Assembly: GCA_001599755.1 (NCBI GenBank)
Contig: BCHX01000007.1
Coordinates: forward strand, 1,364,001-1,428,000
Reading direction: 5' to 3'
Length of the DNA stretch: 64,000 nucleotides
DNA from: Gliomastix tumulicola
Taxonomy: Eukaryota; Ascomycota; Sordariomycetes; Hypocreales; Bionectriaceae
Each line of letters opens with the position of its first letter. Positions within the stretch are counted from its first letter, which is position 1. Both the position numbers and the translations under genes were made by a program. The notes beneath the pieces are model-generated. The model did not search any database. It had not been told where the DNA came from and saw nothing but the letters and a program-made list of their open reading frames with translations. Below, one piece after another: positions 54,633 to 64,000 of the stretch.

Positions 54633-55094
54633 TCAAGAACGCACCGGTAGCACATAGTCCTTCCGAGGGCGCAGAATCATGGCCGACTTCCCGCATTCAT
54701 TGGTACCGAGAAGTTCGATCGCCCGGATCTGTGGCTTGCCTATCCAGTTTGGGTTGTTGGCTATCTCGACGTCGCAGGACCAGAGGAGGTCATCGCCCTC
54801 GGTGTAGAGACGAACGGGGCCACAGTAAGCAGCCAAAGAACGAGAGATGAGCAGAAGCTCGTCGTCTGGCACTTTGCGTAGGTCATCTTCGGGCACTAGC
54901 GTCGTGCGATCGGGGGGCAAGAGAATCGCCGAGACGTAGCCAGAGGGCGTCAGAATGATCCTCCCAGAGGGAGAGTCTCCATGTGGCTCGAAGGCGACTG
55001 TCTTCTCACTCGTATCCAGATACACGGCATAGGACGCCAGCTGCCAAGTCCCGGCGAGGCGATCGCTGTACTCCGGGAAGATATCTTCTTTCAT
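54633..55094 (-). CDS. Lipocalin-like domain protein
   Basis: A single exon encodes 153 aa, starting at the ATG at 55094. The sequence opens DRLAGTWQLASYAVYL, the strand-turn-strand start of Lipocalin_5 proteins, and continues with GRIILTPSGYVSAIL and the late strand block RAIELLGTNECGKSAMILRP. The family forms a small beta-barrel thought to bind hydrophobic ligands; members accompany fungal biosynthetic and degradative clusters, where some act as ligand binders or pericyclase-like enzymes. There is no signal peptide. Its exact role here is unknown. Confidence 0.82.
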   Translation of the reverse strand: MKEDIFPEYSDRLAGTWQLASYAVYLDTSEKTVAFEPHGDSPSGRIILTPSGYVSAILLPPDRTTLVPEDDLRKVPDDELLLISRSLAAYCGPVRLYTEGDDLLWSCDVEIANNPNWIGKPQIRAIELLGTNECGKSAMILRPRKDYVLPVRS

Positions 55095-55573
55095 GATGCA
55101 GATGGGGAGAACTTTCTCGGCCGTAGGGGCGCGCAGAAGTGGAAGAGCAGAGAGACGGACGAACTAAGAAGACGCAATCCAAATAGTTACCTCGGTGGCG
55201 TCTAAAGATTTGCCTTCATGGGCGTCGTGGTGTCGATGCCGGCTTTTTCGGCTACCGTGGGCATGTCCCCATGCAGATGTATGTTGATCCCTGGCTGGCC
55301 TCCATCATCGCCCGCTTTGGACGGCTTGGACGAAGCAGCGAACATCGCTGGCGTGGATCACGGCAGGACCACCGGTAATTTGCTGGATGTGTCTATTATT
55401 GTTAACTGTGATGGTGTTGAGCAGCTGGTGGTGGCAGGTGTAGCGGTCTGGTTGACACAGAAACGGTTAAGAGCGTGGCTCAGCTGAACACGCTGTCATC
55501 TTGTATATTTCTAGAAATTTGATCATCACTTTCGCCACTGGAGAAAAGACTCGATCACTACACTATCCTCTCC
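55095..55573. other. Intergenic region, lipocalin-like gene promoter
   Basis: I see no supportable gene. A plus-strand frame near 55205-55370 reads with reasonable residues (GYRGHVPMQMYVDPWLAS in one frame) but is short and interrupted by stops. It may be a degraded gene remnant. Confidence 0.35.
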
Positions 55574-56967
55574 TCAGAGACCAAACCCCGAAGCAGCTTC
55601 TCCGTTCTTCCTCAGAACCTCGTGCGCCTCTGGCCACGGCTTCCCATCTCTCCAAAAGCCTTCCAATGCCCTTGCCCTCCCCGGCTGCTTGTTTCTGGGG
55701 AGATGATTCAACCAACCCCAGTATATCTTGTCCTTGAACCCGCGAGACTTCCACTCGTTCAGGTCATCTCCGGGGTCCTCGTTGAGAGTAGGCAGACTGC
55801 GTAGCATCGTCTCATCGTGGGAAAGGCATACCATAACGGAAGGATCCGCATCGAAGTGTATTAGCTGTCCCAGAGTAGCTTGCGCTTCCGTCGGGTTGGC
55901 GTACGCTGCTGAAGGCTTGGTCGAGATTTTATAGAAGGGTGTACGTCTGTACTCATCAGCGTCTCCCGAACCGTGGCTTTTGGCGGCAGGGTAGCAGTCG
56001 GCGAATAGGCTGCATGGGCATGGCGTTGGGAAGTATGCGCTCTCATCGAGAGTGCTAGCAGGGATGGTATCAGGAAGCCGCATCGTGCCATTTGGGCGCA
56101 GGCATCCCGGGAAGTGGCAGCTGTCGCCTCCTAGAAGTACAAAAGTGCTTTCTGGACCCCCGGTGGTTCTAACCAGACAGCACAAGTGCCCAATACAGTG
56201 ACCAGGCGTGTCTGCACATAGGAAAATGATTGGTCAATTGTTTCGCGCTCGAGTTTCAAGACGACCTGAAGTGTGATGAATGTCCTCGGAGCCGACTTAC
56301 CTAAAAGATAGACGGAGCCATCTCTGAAGTAGTCGTGCGCTCTTAAGCCTCCAATCCGAAGATCGTTGAAGGCGACCTCAGTCAGAACCCGGCCTCTCAC
56401 AGCCCTGGAGTCAAGGGGAGAGTCCGGATTATGGGGGAAACCTGGCAAAAGGACAGGAGAGTCCTTGAACCCAGGCCCAACGACGAGCTCAGTCGTCGGC
56501 GGAAATAGTTCCATGCTCCCAGTGTGGTCCCAATGGTAATGCGACCAAATCACGCTGGCTGTTCTCTATGTATAAGCCAAAAGCATCACAAAGACAGCCA
56601 TATCTTGCGTGTATGAAGGGCTGCCCGGGCTGTAAAACCTACATATGTCGCCCGATTCGAAGCCTTTCTCTTGGAGGATTTCTGTCGTATCCTTGTCTAC
56701 TCGCAAGGCTGGAATAACGTGGCCAAGTCGCTTCTGCAACATAGCCGGGAGCTCCCAGAAGTCCTTGCGCACGCCCAGGTCGAACATGAGTTTCTTCCCA
56801 CTGGGATCATGCTCGATCAAAAACGCAGCGACATACAGGTTCAAGAAGTCATGACCTGGCTGCACGGGCTCGATGAAAGGCTCGGCATTGACCACCATGA
56901 CCCCGGTCGTATCGATCATCCGGACGCGCGCCACGGCGTCCGAAACGGGTGCGTCGAGTGCGTCCAT
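55574..56967 (-). CDS. Metallo-beta-lactamase-fold hydrolase
   Basis: The CDS is complement(join(55574..56211, 56301..56558, 56643..56967)), giving 406 aa. The start at 56967 follows comparison with the fold; the extension upstream lacks an ATG-supported domain. Splicing restores SSVIWSHYHWDHTGS, whose H115-x-H117-x-D119-H120 is the canonical zinc motif, and DTPGHCIGHLC, which supplies the next metal His. The later GGDSCH provides the bridging Asp and final His region. The group contains lactonase-like and lactamase-like enzymes. In this gene neighbourhood, with a Baeyer-Villiger-type monooxygenase, lactone ring opening is a natural guess, but it is inference. Confidence 0.87.
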
Positions 56968-57445
56968 CTTCGCTGTGGTTTCGAAACAAGGATGCTGGCG
57001 GATTGGGCGATTAGGCACAGGTACAACACTGCTCGGGCCGCGCGGACAGTGTGTGATGCTCTGATCGCAGCCTACAAGTACGGGCAAGGCCAACACAATG
57101 TCATAGGTAAGCAGCCATCTCTACATGATATCGCCTTCCTTCATGGCGTTTTCTGCACACGGTCTGCGGGGTCGCCGGTACTGGCTGGCATCGTCGGCAT
57201 CCTGAGGTAGCCGCAGCCGACGGCTTCATCCCATGTAAAGTTTCCCCGTCCCATACGCAATACTGGAGTGCATTCCTGGGTAGCAGGGAGGAATATGACA
57301 CTGGGTCCGATGATGGAACGGGATGGGATGCAATAGAATATGCATTTGGCTATTGTCGTTGGTATCTACATCTACCTGAGGTAGCTTAAAGGGTCCCAGT
57401 CGCCACTATTCCGCCTCCTTTGACTGTACCTTTTGTACACCGGGC
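56968..57445. other. Intergenic region, hydrolase promoter and TF 3' flank
   Basis: No gene is visible. The hydrolase promoter lies on the left, the regulator's 3' flank on the right. Confidence 0.45.
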
Positions 57446-59765
57446 CTACACGGCAAAAAAGTCAAGATCCATGTTAGTGTAAGTGGTCAGAAGCTGATCT
57501 AGACTCGTCGGAAAGTCTATGGTGCCCCCGAATTCGCCAAACAAACTGATTTGCTGATCGCCGCCCTGAGCCATGATTGCACCCAGCAAGGGGCTTGTCT
57601 GCGCTGTCACAAAAGGAAAGTAGTCCTGCCACCGCATGCCGGCAATGGCTGCCAGGTCGTCCGACGTCTCTCTGATCCCGCCTGTGGGCTGCATCTTGGG
57701 TGACTGAGAGTGTGGCTCCTCCCTCCGTGATGTGTCGTCCATCAGCCTCGCAACCCCCTGCTCGAACAGCCGGGATGAATGCCAAGTGGTGCCCAGCGCC
57801 TTCAGAGCCGCTCGCAGCGTCTTGATGTCTGACTCTGCATGGGCGGCGTACTCGGGGAACCTCCGGGCGTGCAGTAAGGCGAGGATGGCGGTGGTGATGT
57901 ACCAGCCGGCCTGACCTGCCAGAAAGGAGACGGAGCCCCGGACCAGGTAGTCCTTGAAGATCCGCGCAGTGCACGATGCGGCTACGACGGCAGCAATGGA
58001 GGCCCGCGGCAGGTCGTGGGCGTCCTGCCGCAAGGAAAGGAGAGTCACGGTAGCGCAGTACGTAAGCAGTAGGCCATGGACGTCTCGATCAAAGCTCGTG
58101 GTCCGGGCACCGGTAATGGCTGGCTGGAGCGACGGGGGCAAAGACTGTCCCCAGTCCTGAAGCTCGTGGCACAGATTCAGAGCCTCACTTGGGTCGCCTC
58201 CCTTGCGCTTCTGCCGGCGGACCATCTTGCCGACACGCCCAATCAGCTCACATAGCTCGATCCACTTGAGGAACACCCCGACCCGTGTTGATTTCGGCTC
58301 CGGAAAGTCTTCGGCCGTTGGCATAGGAACGTCGCAGTCGTCAAGGTCGATGAGGAACGGCCGTCCCTGTGACAAGGCCGTAATGCGCTCTCGAGCCTAG
58401 AGTTGATACGCGATCATCCGGTTAGCTGCCAGAACTTCCCTAGATCGCGGGAGACTGATCCAAGAAGGAACTTACCACCAGAGTCCACCATATCCGCCGT
58501 CGCAAGCCCGCAGACTCGCTGGACAAAGGTACGTGATTCGGGAGCGAATCGCAGTGGAGGCCAACCTGCTGAGCCAGCCTGATGGCCGTTCCCGTCCACC
58601 AAGCCGTGGTATCCAGGCTCACCACTGTCGGCGGATCGGCGCTGTACCAGTAGAAGAGCAGGATAGCCATGATGCTGACAATAGGGTTCTCCTCCTTGCT
58701 GCTGTAGAAGAGCTTCTTGGCCCGGTCGTAGTGATCATCGCAGGACGTGTGCTCCAGCAGCGGGGGGTTGATCTGATTCCCACACAAGGCGAGGGCGTGC
58801 CGGAGCAGCAGTGAGCTTCGCAGAGCGGCATCGGACTCGAAGCTGCTGCGGTCCAGTATCGGGCACCATGTCGAGGCGTACTCCAAATACGTGTCAAGAT
58901 GAGCTTCCTGCAGTTCGGCAGGGATGTCGTCGACGGGTAAGAGGAGTTGGGAGGGCTCTGATGTCGATGAGACGGGGGTTTCCGTTGTGAAAATGGGCAT
59001 GTAACCAGTATCGCCTATGAAGCTTGTTCGTCGTCTTGCGCCCTGGCTGTCGCTGGTCTGTGTCGATGCTACTCCGGGCCGCAGGAGGAGATGGCGCTGC
59101 GCATTGAGCACTGTGCGTTCGTCGCCGAAACTTGCTTCAGGCACTCCATCTTCTTCTGAGATCGCCTGGAAAGGCTGCGCATTGAGATACTCCAGCTCCT
59201 CAGGGAACAAATCGTGAATGTTGTCTGGCATGGTCGCTGTAAAGTTGTTGTCGAAGATGGCGTTTTGGGAACCGACGTCCTCGTCTGGCGGAGTTAATGC
59301 AATCTCAATCTCGGGCTCCATGGCCTGCGTGTTCTGCCGCGCATCGGCTTTGTCCTGGTTAATTCGTCTCTTCCCTCTATTTGAAGGCCGCAATCTGGGC
59401 GAGATGACTGTAGTCAGCACTGATGGGACTTTGTTTTGAGGCCCGATGCCAGCACAGGGCCGGGGAGGAGAAGGGCGTCCTACCGACAAAGGAAACCATT
59501 ATCTTTGCAATTGGAGCATTGGGACCCAATACCCGTGTTGCCCGCTCCCTGCGGCGCCTTGTCCGCAAGATCACAGCGTATCTGTATCCGTTGTAATTGT
59601 TAGGAGAGATGTTTTCGAAGTCCAAGTGACAGCTGCTGGGCTTACCTTCTTCTCATGGCACCGGCAGCATACCAGACGCGCGCGTTTGTTTGTTCTTGAG
59701 GTTGGCCCGGCTGCTCCAGACCGTTTGGACGAGGCAAAGCCGTTGACAACAAAGCGTGACTCCAT
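57446..59765 (-). CDS. Zn2Cys6 transcription factor, cutinase-regulator (CTF1)-like layout
   Basis: The CDS is complement(join(57446..58396, 58476..59394, 59484..59581, 59646..59765)), giving 695 aa. The zinc cluster is split by an intron after RLVCCRCHEKK and completed by IRCDLADKAP... and CSNCKDNGFLCR. The spacing is C33-x2-C36-x6-C43-x18-C62-x2-C65-x6-C72, with an unusually long third loop. After a basic linker the fungal-specific domain begins near residue 210 (the LDTYLEYASTWCPILDRSSF block) and contains WWTGTAIRLAQQVGLHCDSL and RRRIWWTLVV. It sits between the MBL hydrolase and the divergent CMD gene and is the likely regulator of the right half of the cluster. Confidence 0.88.
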
Positions 59766-60413
59766 AGCCTCGGATAGTAGAGTAACTCATCGACGGAAGT
59801 TGTGAATGTCGGCACGTGAAGGGCAAGGGATGTGTCAAAGAAAAGAAAGAAAAAAGCAACAAGAACATGGAGGGGGAGGGAATGTTGGGGAATCGGGCCC
59901 AGGGCCCAGAATGCGGAGTTTACGGGGACCCCTCCATGCAGGGTCATGCAGGACTTTTGGTGCTGCGCAGGGTATAGCCGTATAGACGCGGTTATCGTTC
60001 TTACGGCGCATACTGTCACGAGGAGGACTCAGTACAGGACGCATCGCTCCAGTCTTGGTGCTAGTAGCATCCACCTGGGTAGTGTAAGTATTATGGAGCG
60101 GCTAGACGAGAATTCAGAGCTAGTTATCTCTGCATGTGATCCCTGCACCTCAACGTTGAGAGTAGTGGTTAGTCGGCTTCATCGGCAACTTACTCTCCGG
60201 CGCTCTGAATGCCTGTAGTACCTCACTCTGCCTATGGCGATTCCAAACTGTGAGGCCAGCTGGTCGTAAAGTATACAATAGGAGCGAGACACATTCACCT
60301 TCGGCCTAAGGCTGCTTCACGATAAGAGTATCGACGTGGGTGACCATTTACTTCTCCTCCCACATATTCACTAGGCCACTCGTTGCGGGACTGCCCTGCC
60401 ACCCGCTCGTATC
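59766..60413. promoter_or_regulatory. Divergent promoter of the second regulator and the CMD gene
   Basis: 648 bases between divergent starts; no gene inside. One TCCGG site is present near 60195. Nothing else stands out. Confidence 0.4.
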
Positions 60414-60938
60414 ATGACGAACAACACGGTCGATCGCGATGCTGTCGCTCGCGCGGAGAAGGTCTTGTACGACGAGGGCACTAAACTGCGCCAGGAAGTC
60501 TTCGGACCTCAGCACATCGCGCAGTCCAAGGCCGTCCCGGACTTTCAGCAGCCTATACAAAGCATGGCCGTCATGTCCGGCTGGTGTCTTTGCTGGTCTC
60601 GCCCCGGCCTGGAACGAAAGACCCGATCCCTCTTGTGCCTCGTCATGCTGGCGGTTCTGGGTCGCGACCATGAGCTGGGCGTGCATGTGAAGGGTGCCAT
60701 CTCCAACGGATGCACCGAGGAGGAAATACGAGAGGCACTTTTGCAGGTACGTCAAGCCGTCCTAAACTTGATGCTTTTTTTTTTCTTCAGTCACCCGTTT
60801 ACCCCAGGCTCATGTGCGTGGCTGCAACGATAGGTCTCAGTCTATGCCGGCTTACCCTGCGCGCTTAACGCCACCAGGATCGCCTGGGGTGTTCTTGAGG
60901 AAATGGATGGTGGTAGGAAAGCTTCTTCGCAAGATTAG
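60414..60938 (+). CDS. Carboxymuconolactone decarboxylase (CMD) family protein
   Basis: The CDS is join(60414..60746, 60834..60938), giving 145 aa. The intron contains a long T run and joins REALLQ to VSVYAGLPCALNA in phase 0. The CMD fold is shown by the LCLVMLAVLGRDHELGVHVKGAISNGCTEEEIREALLQ segment, where the family's conserved acid and His of the active-site helix appear, and by the following VYAGLPCALNA helix. Classic members decarboxylate gamma-carboxymuconolactone in the beta-ketoadipate route; others are peroxidase-like (with CxxC, absent here) or of unknown role. Length is normal for a single-domain protein. Confidence 0.85.
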
Positions 60939-61047
60939 AGGTACTACTCTGGAATATGAGACCGGCCGGTAGCCATGATCACGGTCCCTAGCTACGTGCG
61001 ACTCATTTCAATAACATAAAGCTTCTACATCCCATATCAGCACCCCA
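60939..61047. other. Convergent 3' flank of CMD and SDR genes
   Basis: 109 bases between two stop codons; nothing else visible. Confidence 0.5.
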
Positions 61048-62335
61048 CTAGGAGCTTCCAAACTTCCCGTACACCAAAGAACTGGCTACTGACTGGAGCA
61101 AATGAAGCGGCTCTCCAGGTTTGAAGTCATCCTTCTCCAGGTCAATGTAGCCAGACTGCGAGATCTGCCGAGGGACGACCGCCAACGTGCGACCTAGCGA
61201 GGAACTCAAAGTTAATCGATCGAAGGACTTCCCTAAAAGACGCCATGAGACGTCTGCAATGGAACGCATTGTCATACCATTGATCGACTTGTCCGTCACT
61301 AGCCTCAAAACTGCTGATGTGGCATCTTCCGTGGAAGCAAAGTCCACGCCCATGGATCGGAATTGGTCCCCGGCTGACTGCGTAAAGCTCTCGGGCAAAA
61401 TCGGGGTCGCGATGAACCTGTGACACTGTCTAAGTACTTGAAGCGTCAAAGGCAGATCACCCGTCCTATCATGCGAGTGCTCTCGGCTTACCATGGCGCT
61501 AGGCAATTGACCCTTACAAGACCTTTGCGGCGAAGGCAGGTCATGAGTCCTCTCACCCCGTGCTTGGCAGCAGAATAGACCGAGGATCCCTGCGTATCGA
61601 TGTAGCCCATGATACTTGTTATCAGGACCAAGCAAGGATCCAGTTGTTTCTGGTGGTGGAAATACCATCCCCCCAGCTTGGTCGTATAGAGAACCCCAAA
61701 TAGATCGACTTCAAGCACCTTTGTCTCCGGCTTGGATGGCTCATCGTCCTCAATACCTGCGGTACGATCAGTATCGGAGCAGAAAACGTGGGGTATTGCA
61801 GAGAACCGACCGGTCAAGGCATCAGGTCCATAAACGGCGGCATTGGCGATGACAATATCAATGGCCCCATTGGATGACTTGGCCTTGGCAAATTTGAAGA
61901 GACTGACTTGGTCCTCCCATTTTGTCACATCGCATTGTACAAAGAACACACTGTTGCCAGTCAGCCAGTTAAATGACCGCGTCGATACTGCTTGGGGGTA
62001 CTCAGGGCAACCGTACCTCGCCGGGGTGGCCTCGGTGGGCGGCTTAATATCGCCGTTAACAACAGTAGCGCTATTTCACGTCAGTCGGTCTCACTAAATA
62101 CAGAACGGTGAGTCCGGAAACACCCACCCAGCATTAGCAAGGGCTTTGGCGTATGCAAATCCAAGACCGCCGCTCGCTGATTGTTTATCGGTTAGTGTCC
62201 ACCATTTCGCTATACATGCTAGATATGGTATTAGCACTGACCTCCTGTTATAACAACAGTCTTTCCATTTACGTCTGCCAGATTGATCGATGCCTGGCTG
62301 TCAACCACGTGAGCTTCGTAAGTTGAAGGTGCCAT
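61048..62335 (-). CDS. Short-chain dehydrogenase/reductase (SDR)
   Basis: The CDS is complement(join(61048..61193, 61278..61417, 61492..61950, 62017..62070, 62128..62176, 62242..62335)), giving 313 aa; all phases agree. Two exons are only 49 and 54 nt. The cofactor loop TGASGGLG (residues 30-37) is rebuilt across the first intron. The catalytic set is Ser178 in LITSIMG and Tyr191-x3-Lys195 in YSAAKHG; the ANAA motif (101-104) is intact. The last intron (61194-61277, 84 nt, stop-free) restores SINGRTLAVVPRQ. Members interconvert alcohols and ketones with NAD(P). It is divergent from the monooxygenase, a pairing that would suit alcohol oxidation followed by ketone oxygenation. Confidence 0.88.
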
Positions 62336-63022
62336 CTTGAAGGTCCGGGGCTTGTCTTGGGATGGTTAGGTTTGGCAAAGAATAACGAAGTTAAAGGTGT
62401 AGTCTTAGTCAAACTAGCGCCTTAGTCGATCTAGTCCCCGGGTGGGAAGATGGGTTACAAATTAACACTGACGGAATGGCTATAGAGACTCGGCCAATTC
62501 GCCCCTGCCTACGGCTGGCCCTTACGTGCATGAGTACTCAATTGCGGGGGGTTTGGTCCGGTAATGGGGGCCAGTTCCGATGTCCGGAGTCCGGCGACGG
62601 TTCAAGCCTGCCGGCACTGGCAAAGTATACTGAATGTTGGAGTAGCCGTTGGAGATACAGTCGTCTTGACTCGCCCATGACCATCGGCGCTGACAGCTCT
62701 TCGGGTTTAGGCAAAGTCCACACACACCTTCCTGCTTTGGGTCGGGACTTCCGGCTTTCTCATCATACCATCATCCGGGGTTTCGTCATGCCGTAGCATG
62801 TGCGAGTCCCCTCAGTGATGATATCGGGGTTACATTGGCGGCCTTTGTACGGCATGGAGGCGACCTTCCCTATGCCAGGCAGAGAGGAGTCTGCGGTACT
62901 TTATTCCCAGGATACGTCATATTCAGGCATCCGAGTCCTAGCATATATTCACGCGGTATAGTCATTGGAAATATTCCATGCTTGAGCCTTCCCCCCCTGA
63001 GTGACCACAACATCCCCCAACA
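62336..63022. promoter_or_regulatory. Divergent promoter of SDR and Baeyer-Villiger-type monooxygenase, rich in TCCGG
   Basis: 687 bases between divergent start codons, without a gene. TCCGG occurs at about 62344, 62557, 62583, 62590, 62749 and 62775 on the plus strand; the copy at 62583 forms the palindrome TCCGGA. This is more than the one or so expected by chance and could mark binding of a zinc-cluster regulator. Confidence 0.5.
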
Positions 63023-64000
63023 ATGACGATCAATACCAACGACAGAGACACTCGCGCCGGGCCCGTTCTGGAGGCCACGAACCCCGTCTTCGAGGCCTAC
63101 GGGCTCGCCGGCGATATCACAATCGGCAGCAATACCCCAGGACCCCACCCTTCCTCTGTAAACAGGCCCGTCCACCATCCAGAGTGGGAGGCTCCGAGCG
63201 AGAGGGGGTACCGCGTCTCCGCGCACATGATCAACGAGCCTCCCACGACGCGGCAAAAGTTCAAGATTCTCGTCATCGGTGCCGGCGCGTCGGGGATCGA
63301 CTTCTTGCACTATGTGCCCCGCGAGCTCGGCGGCCTGGGCGTCGAGGTGGTCTGCTACGACAAGAACGCAGATATCGGTGGCACCTGGCTCGAAAACCGC
63401 TACCCCGGCTGTGCTTGCGACGTGCCGAGCGTGGGATACACGTTCCCATGGAAAGCGAAGCCGAACTGGACGAGTTTCTACTCGACAAGCCAGGAGATCT
63501 GGCAGTACATGAAGGACATTGTGGACGAGGAGGGTATGATGAAATACATCCATCTCAACACAAGTGTCGACTCCGCACACTGGGACAAAGAACGAAACTT
63601 GTGGGTTGTCGCTCTGAGTGAACGCCAAGACGGTGTTGTCAAGAGGGAGTGGAAGGAGGAATGTGACTATCTTGTTAATGGATCGGGTTTCCTGAAGTAA
63701 GCCTACCTACCACATCCGTTTGCTCGCCATCTTTGGGGTCTTCTTACCCCAGAACTAACGCAATTCGATAGCGCTTGGAAATGGCCCAAAATCCCAGGGC
63801 TTGAGACGTTCAAGGGCGACATCTTCCACACAGCGGCCTACAAGGAGGGCTATGACCTCAAGGGCAAGAAGGTTGCTGTTGTCGGCTCCGGAAGCTCCGG
63901 TGTTCAAGTCTGTGCCTCCATCTACCCTGAGGTCGAAAGACTCTACACTTGGGTCAGGAGTCCGACCTGGATTACGGCCGCGTTCGGCCAGCAATTCGCC
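63023..64000 (+). CDS. FAD-dependent monooxygenase, Baeyer-Villiger type (5' part only)
   Basis: The visible CDS is join(63023..63696, 63772..>64000), about 300 residues, cut by the window edge. The intron (63697-63771) has a CTAAC branch point and joins GSGFLK to NAWKWPKIPG with a shared Asn codon. The N-terminal tail of about 80 residues precedes the FAD loop VIGAGASGID; GGTWLENRYPGCACDVPS is the typical flavin monooxygenase/BVMO block. The segment FKGDIFHTAAY resembles the BVMO fingerprint, followed by the NADP loop VVGSGSSGVQ and RSPTWI. Such enzymes insert oxygen next to a ketone to give esters or lactones. Being the last gene in view, its cluster may extend beyond the window. Confidence 0.9.

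Noticed and set aside
55205..55487. Possible small gene upstream of the lipocalin-like gene
   Set aside because: Short frames with stops in each reading; no start, motif or splice pattern gives a coherent protein.
38179..64000. Secondary-metabolite biosynthetic cluster
   Set aside because: No PKS, NRPS, terpene cyclase or prenyltransferase is present in the window; the enzymes fit catabolism better. A core gene to the right of 64000 cannot be excluded.
1..64000. tRNA genes, CRISPR arrays and insertion sequences
   Set aside because: I found no convincing T-arm/anticodon arrangement. The tandem repeats are eukaryotic microsatellites without spacers, and no terminal inverted repeats or transposase motifs were seen. 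A covariance-model scan would be decisive for tRNAs.

Overview
The window is nuclear DNA of a filamentous ascomycete, most likely a Sordariomycete. The signs are short introns (about 50-120 nt, GT-AG with CTAAC/CTGAC-like branch points), GC-rich codon use, and families typical of Pezizomycotina: a PNP-NACHT-ankyrin NLR, a CYP52-type P450, Zn2Cys6 regulators and an Ayg1-like hydrolase. I rebuilt the exon structures by hand from splice sites and reading-frame phase. All functions come from motif recognition and were not checked by database search.

Layout. (1) 1-23 kb is a gene-sparse housekeeping-like stretch: a Ran1/Ksp1-type Ser/Thr kinase, a secreted repeat-rich protein, a SnoaL/NTF2-like protein with a hydrophobic tail, a sulfotransferase-like P-loop protein, an MFS transporter and a multi-AT-hook protein. 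They are separated by gene-free stretches of 1-5 kb rich in simple repeats. (2) 23.5-38 kb has an accessory character: a PNP-NACHT-ankyrin NLR, a six-exon CYP52-like P450, a two-exon small secreted protein with ten cysteines behind a Lys-Arg site, a patatin-like phospholipase, an SRPK-like kinase pseudogene that lost its catalytic core, a secreted Ayg1-like alpha/beta hydrolase and an F-box protein. (3) 38-64 kb is a dense run of metabolic genes with two Zn2Cys6 regulators, several divergent promoters and no PKS, NRPS or terpene synthase.

The third region reads as catabolism. Its left half holds a TcuA-like flavoprotein ending in the peroxisomal signal SKL, a Zn2Cys6 regulator, a mitochondrial tricarboxylate-type carrier and an ACS-family MFS permease, which suggests use of a tricarballylate- or aconitate-like acid. 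Its right half holds a zinc alcohol dehydrogenase, a succinate-semialdehyde-type aldehyde dehydrogenase, a cupin, a beta-hydroxyacid dehydrogenase, a lipocalin-like protein, a metallo-beta-lactamase-fold hydrolase, a second Zn2Cys6 regulator, a carboxymuconolactone-decarboxylase-like protein, an SDR and a Baeyer-Villiger-type monooxygenase cut by the window edge. Together these match the logic alcohol -> ketone -> lactone -> hydroxyacid -> semialdehyde -> diacid. The substrate is unknown and the pathway is inference.
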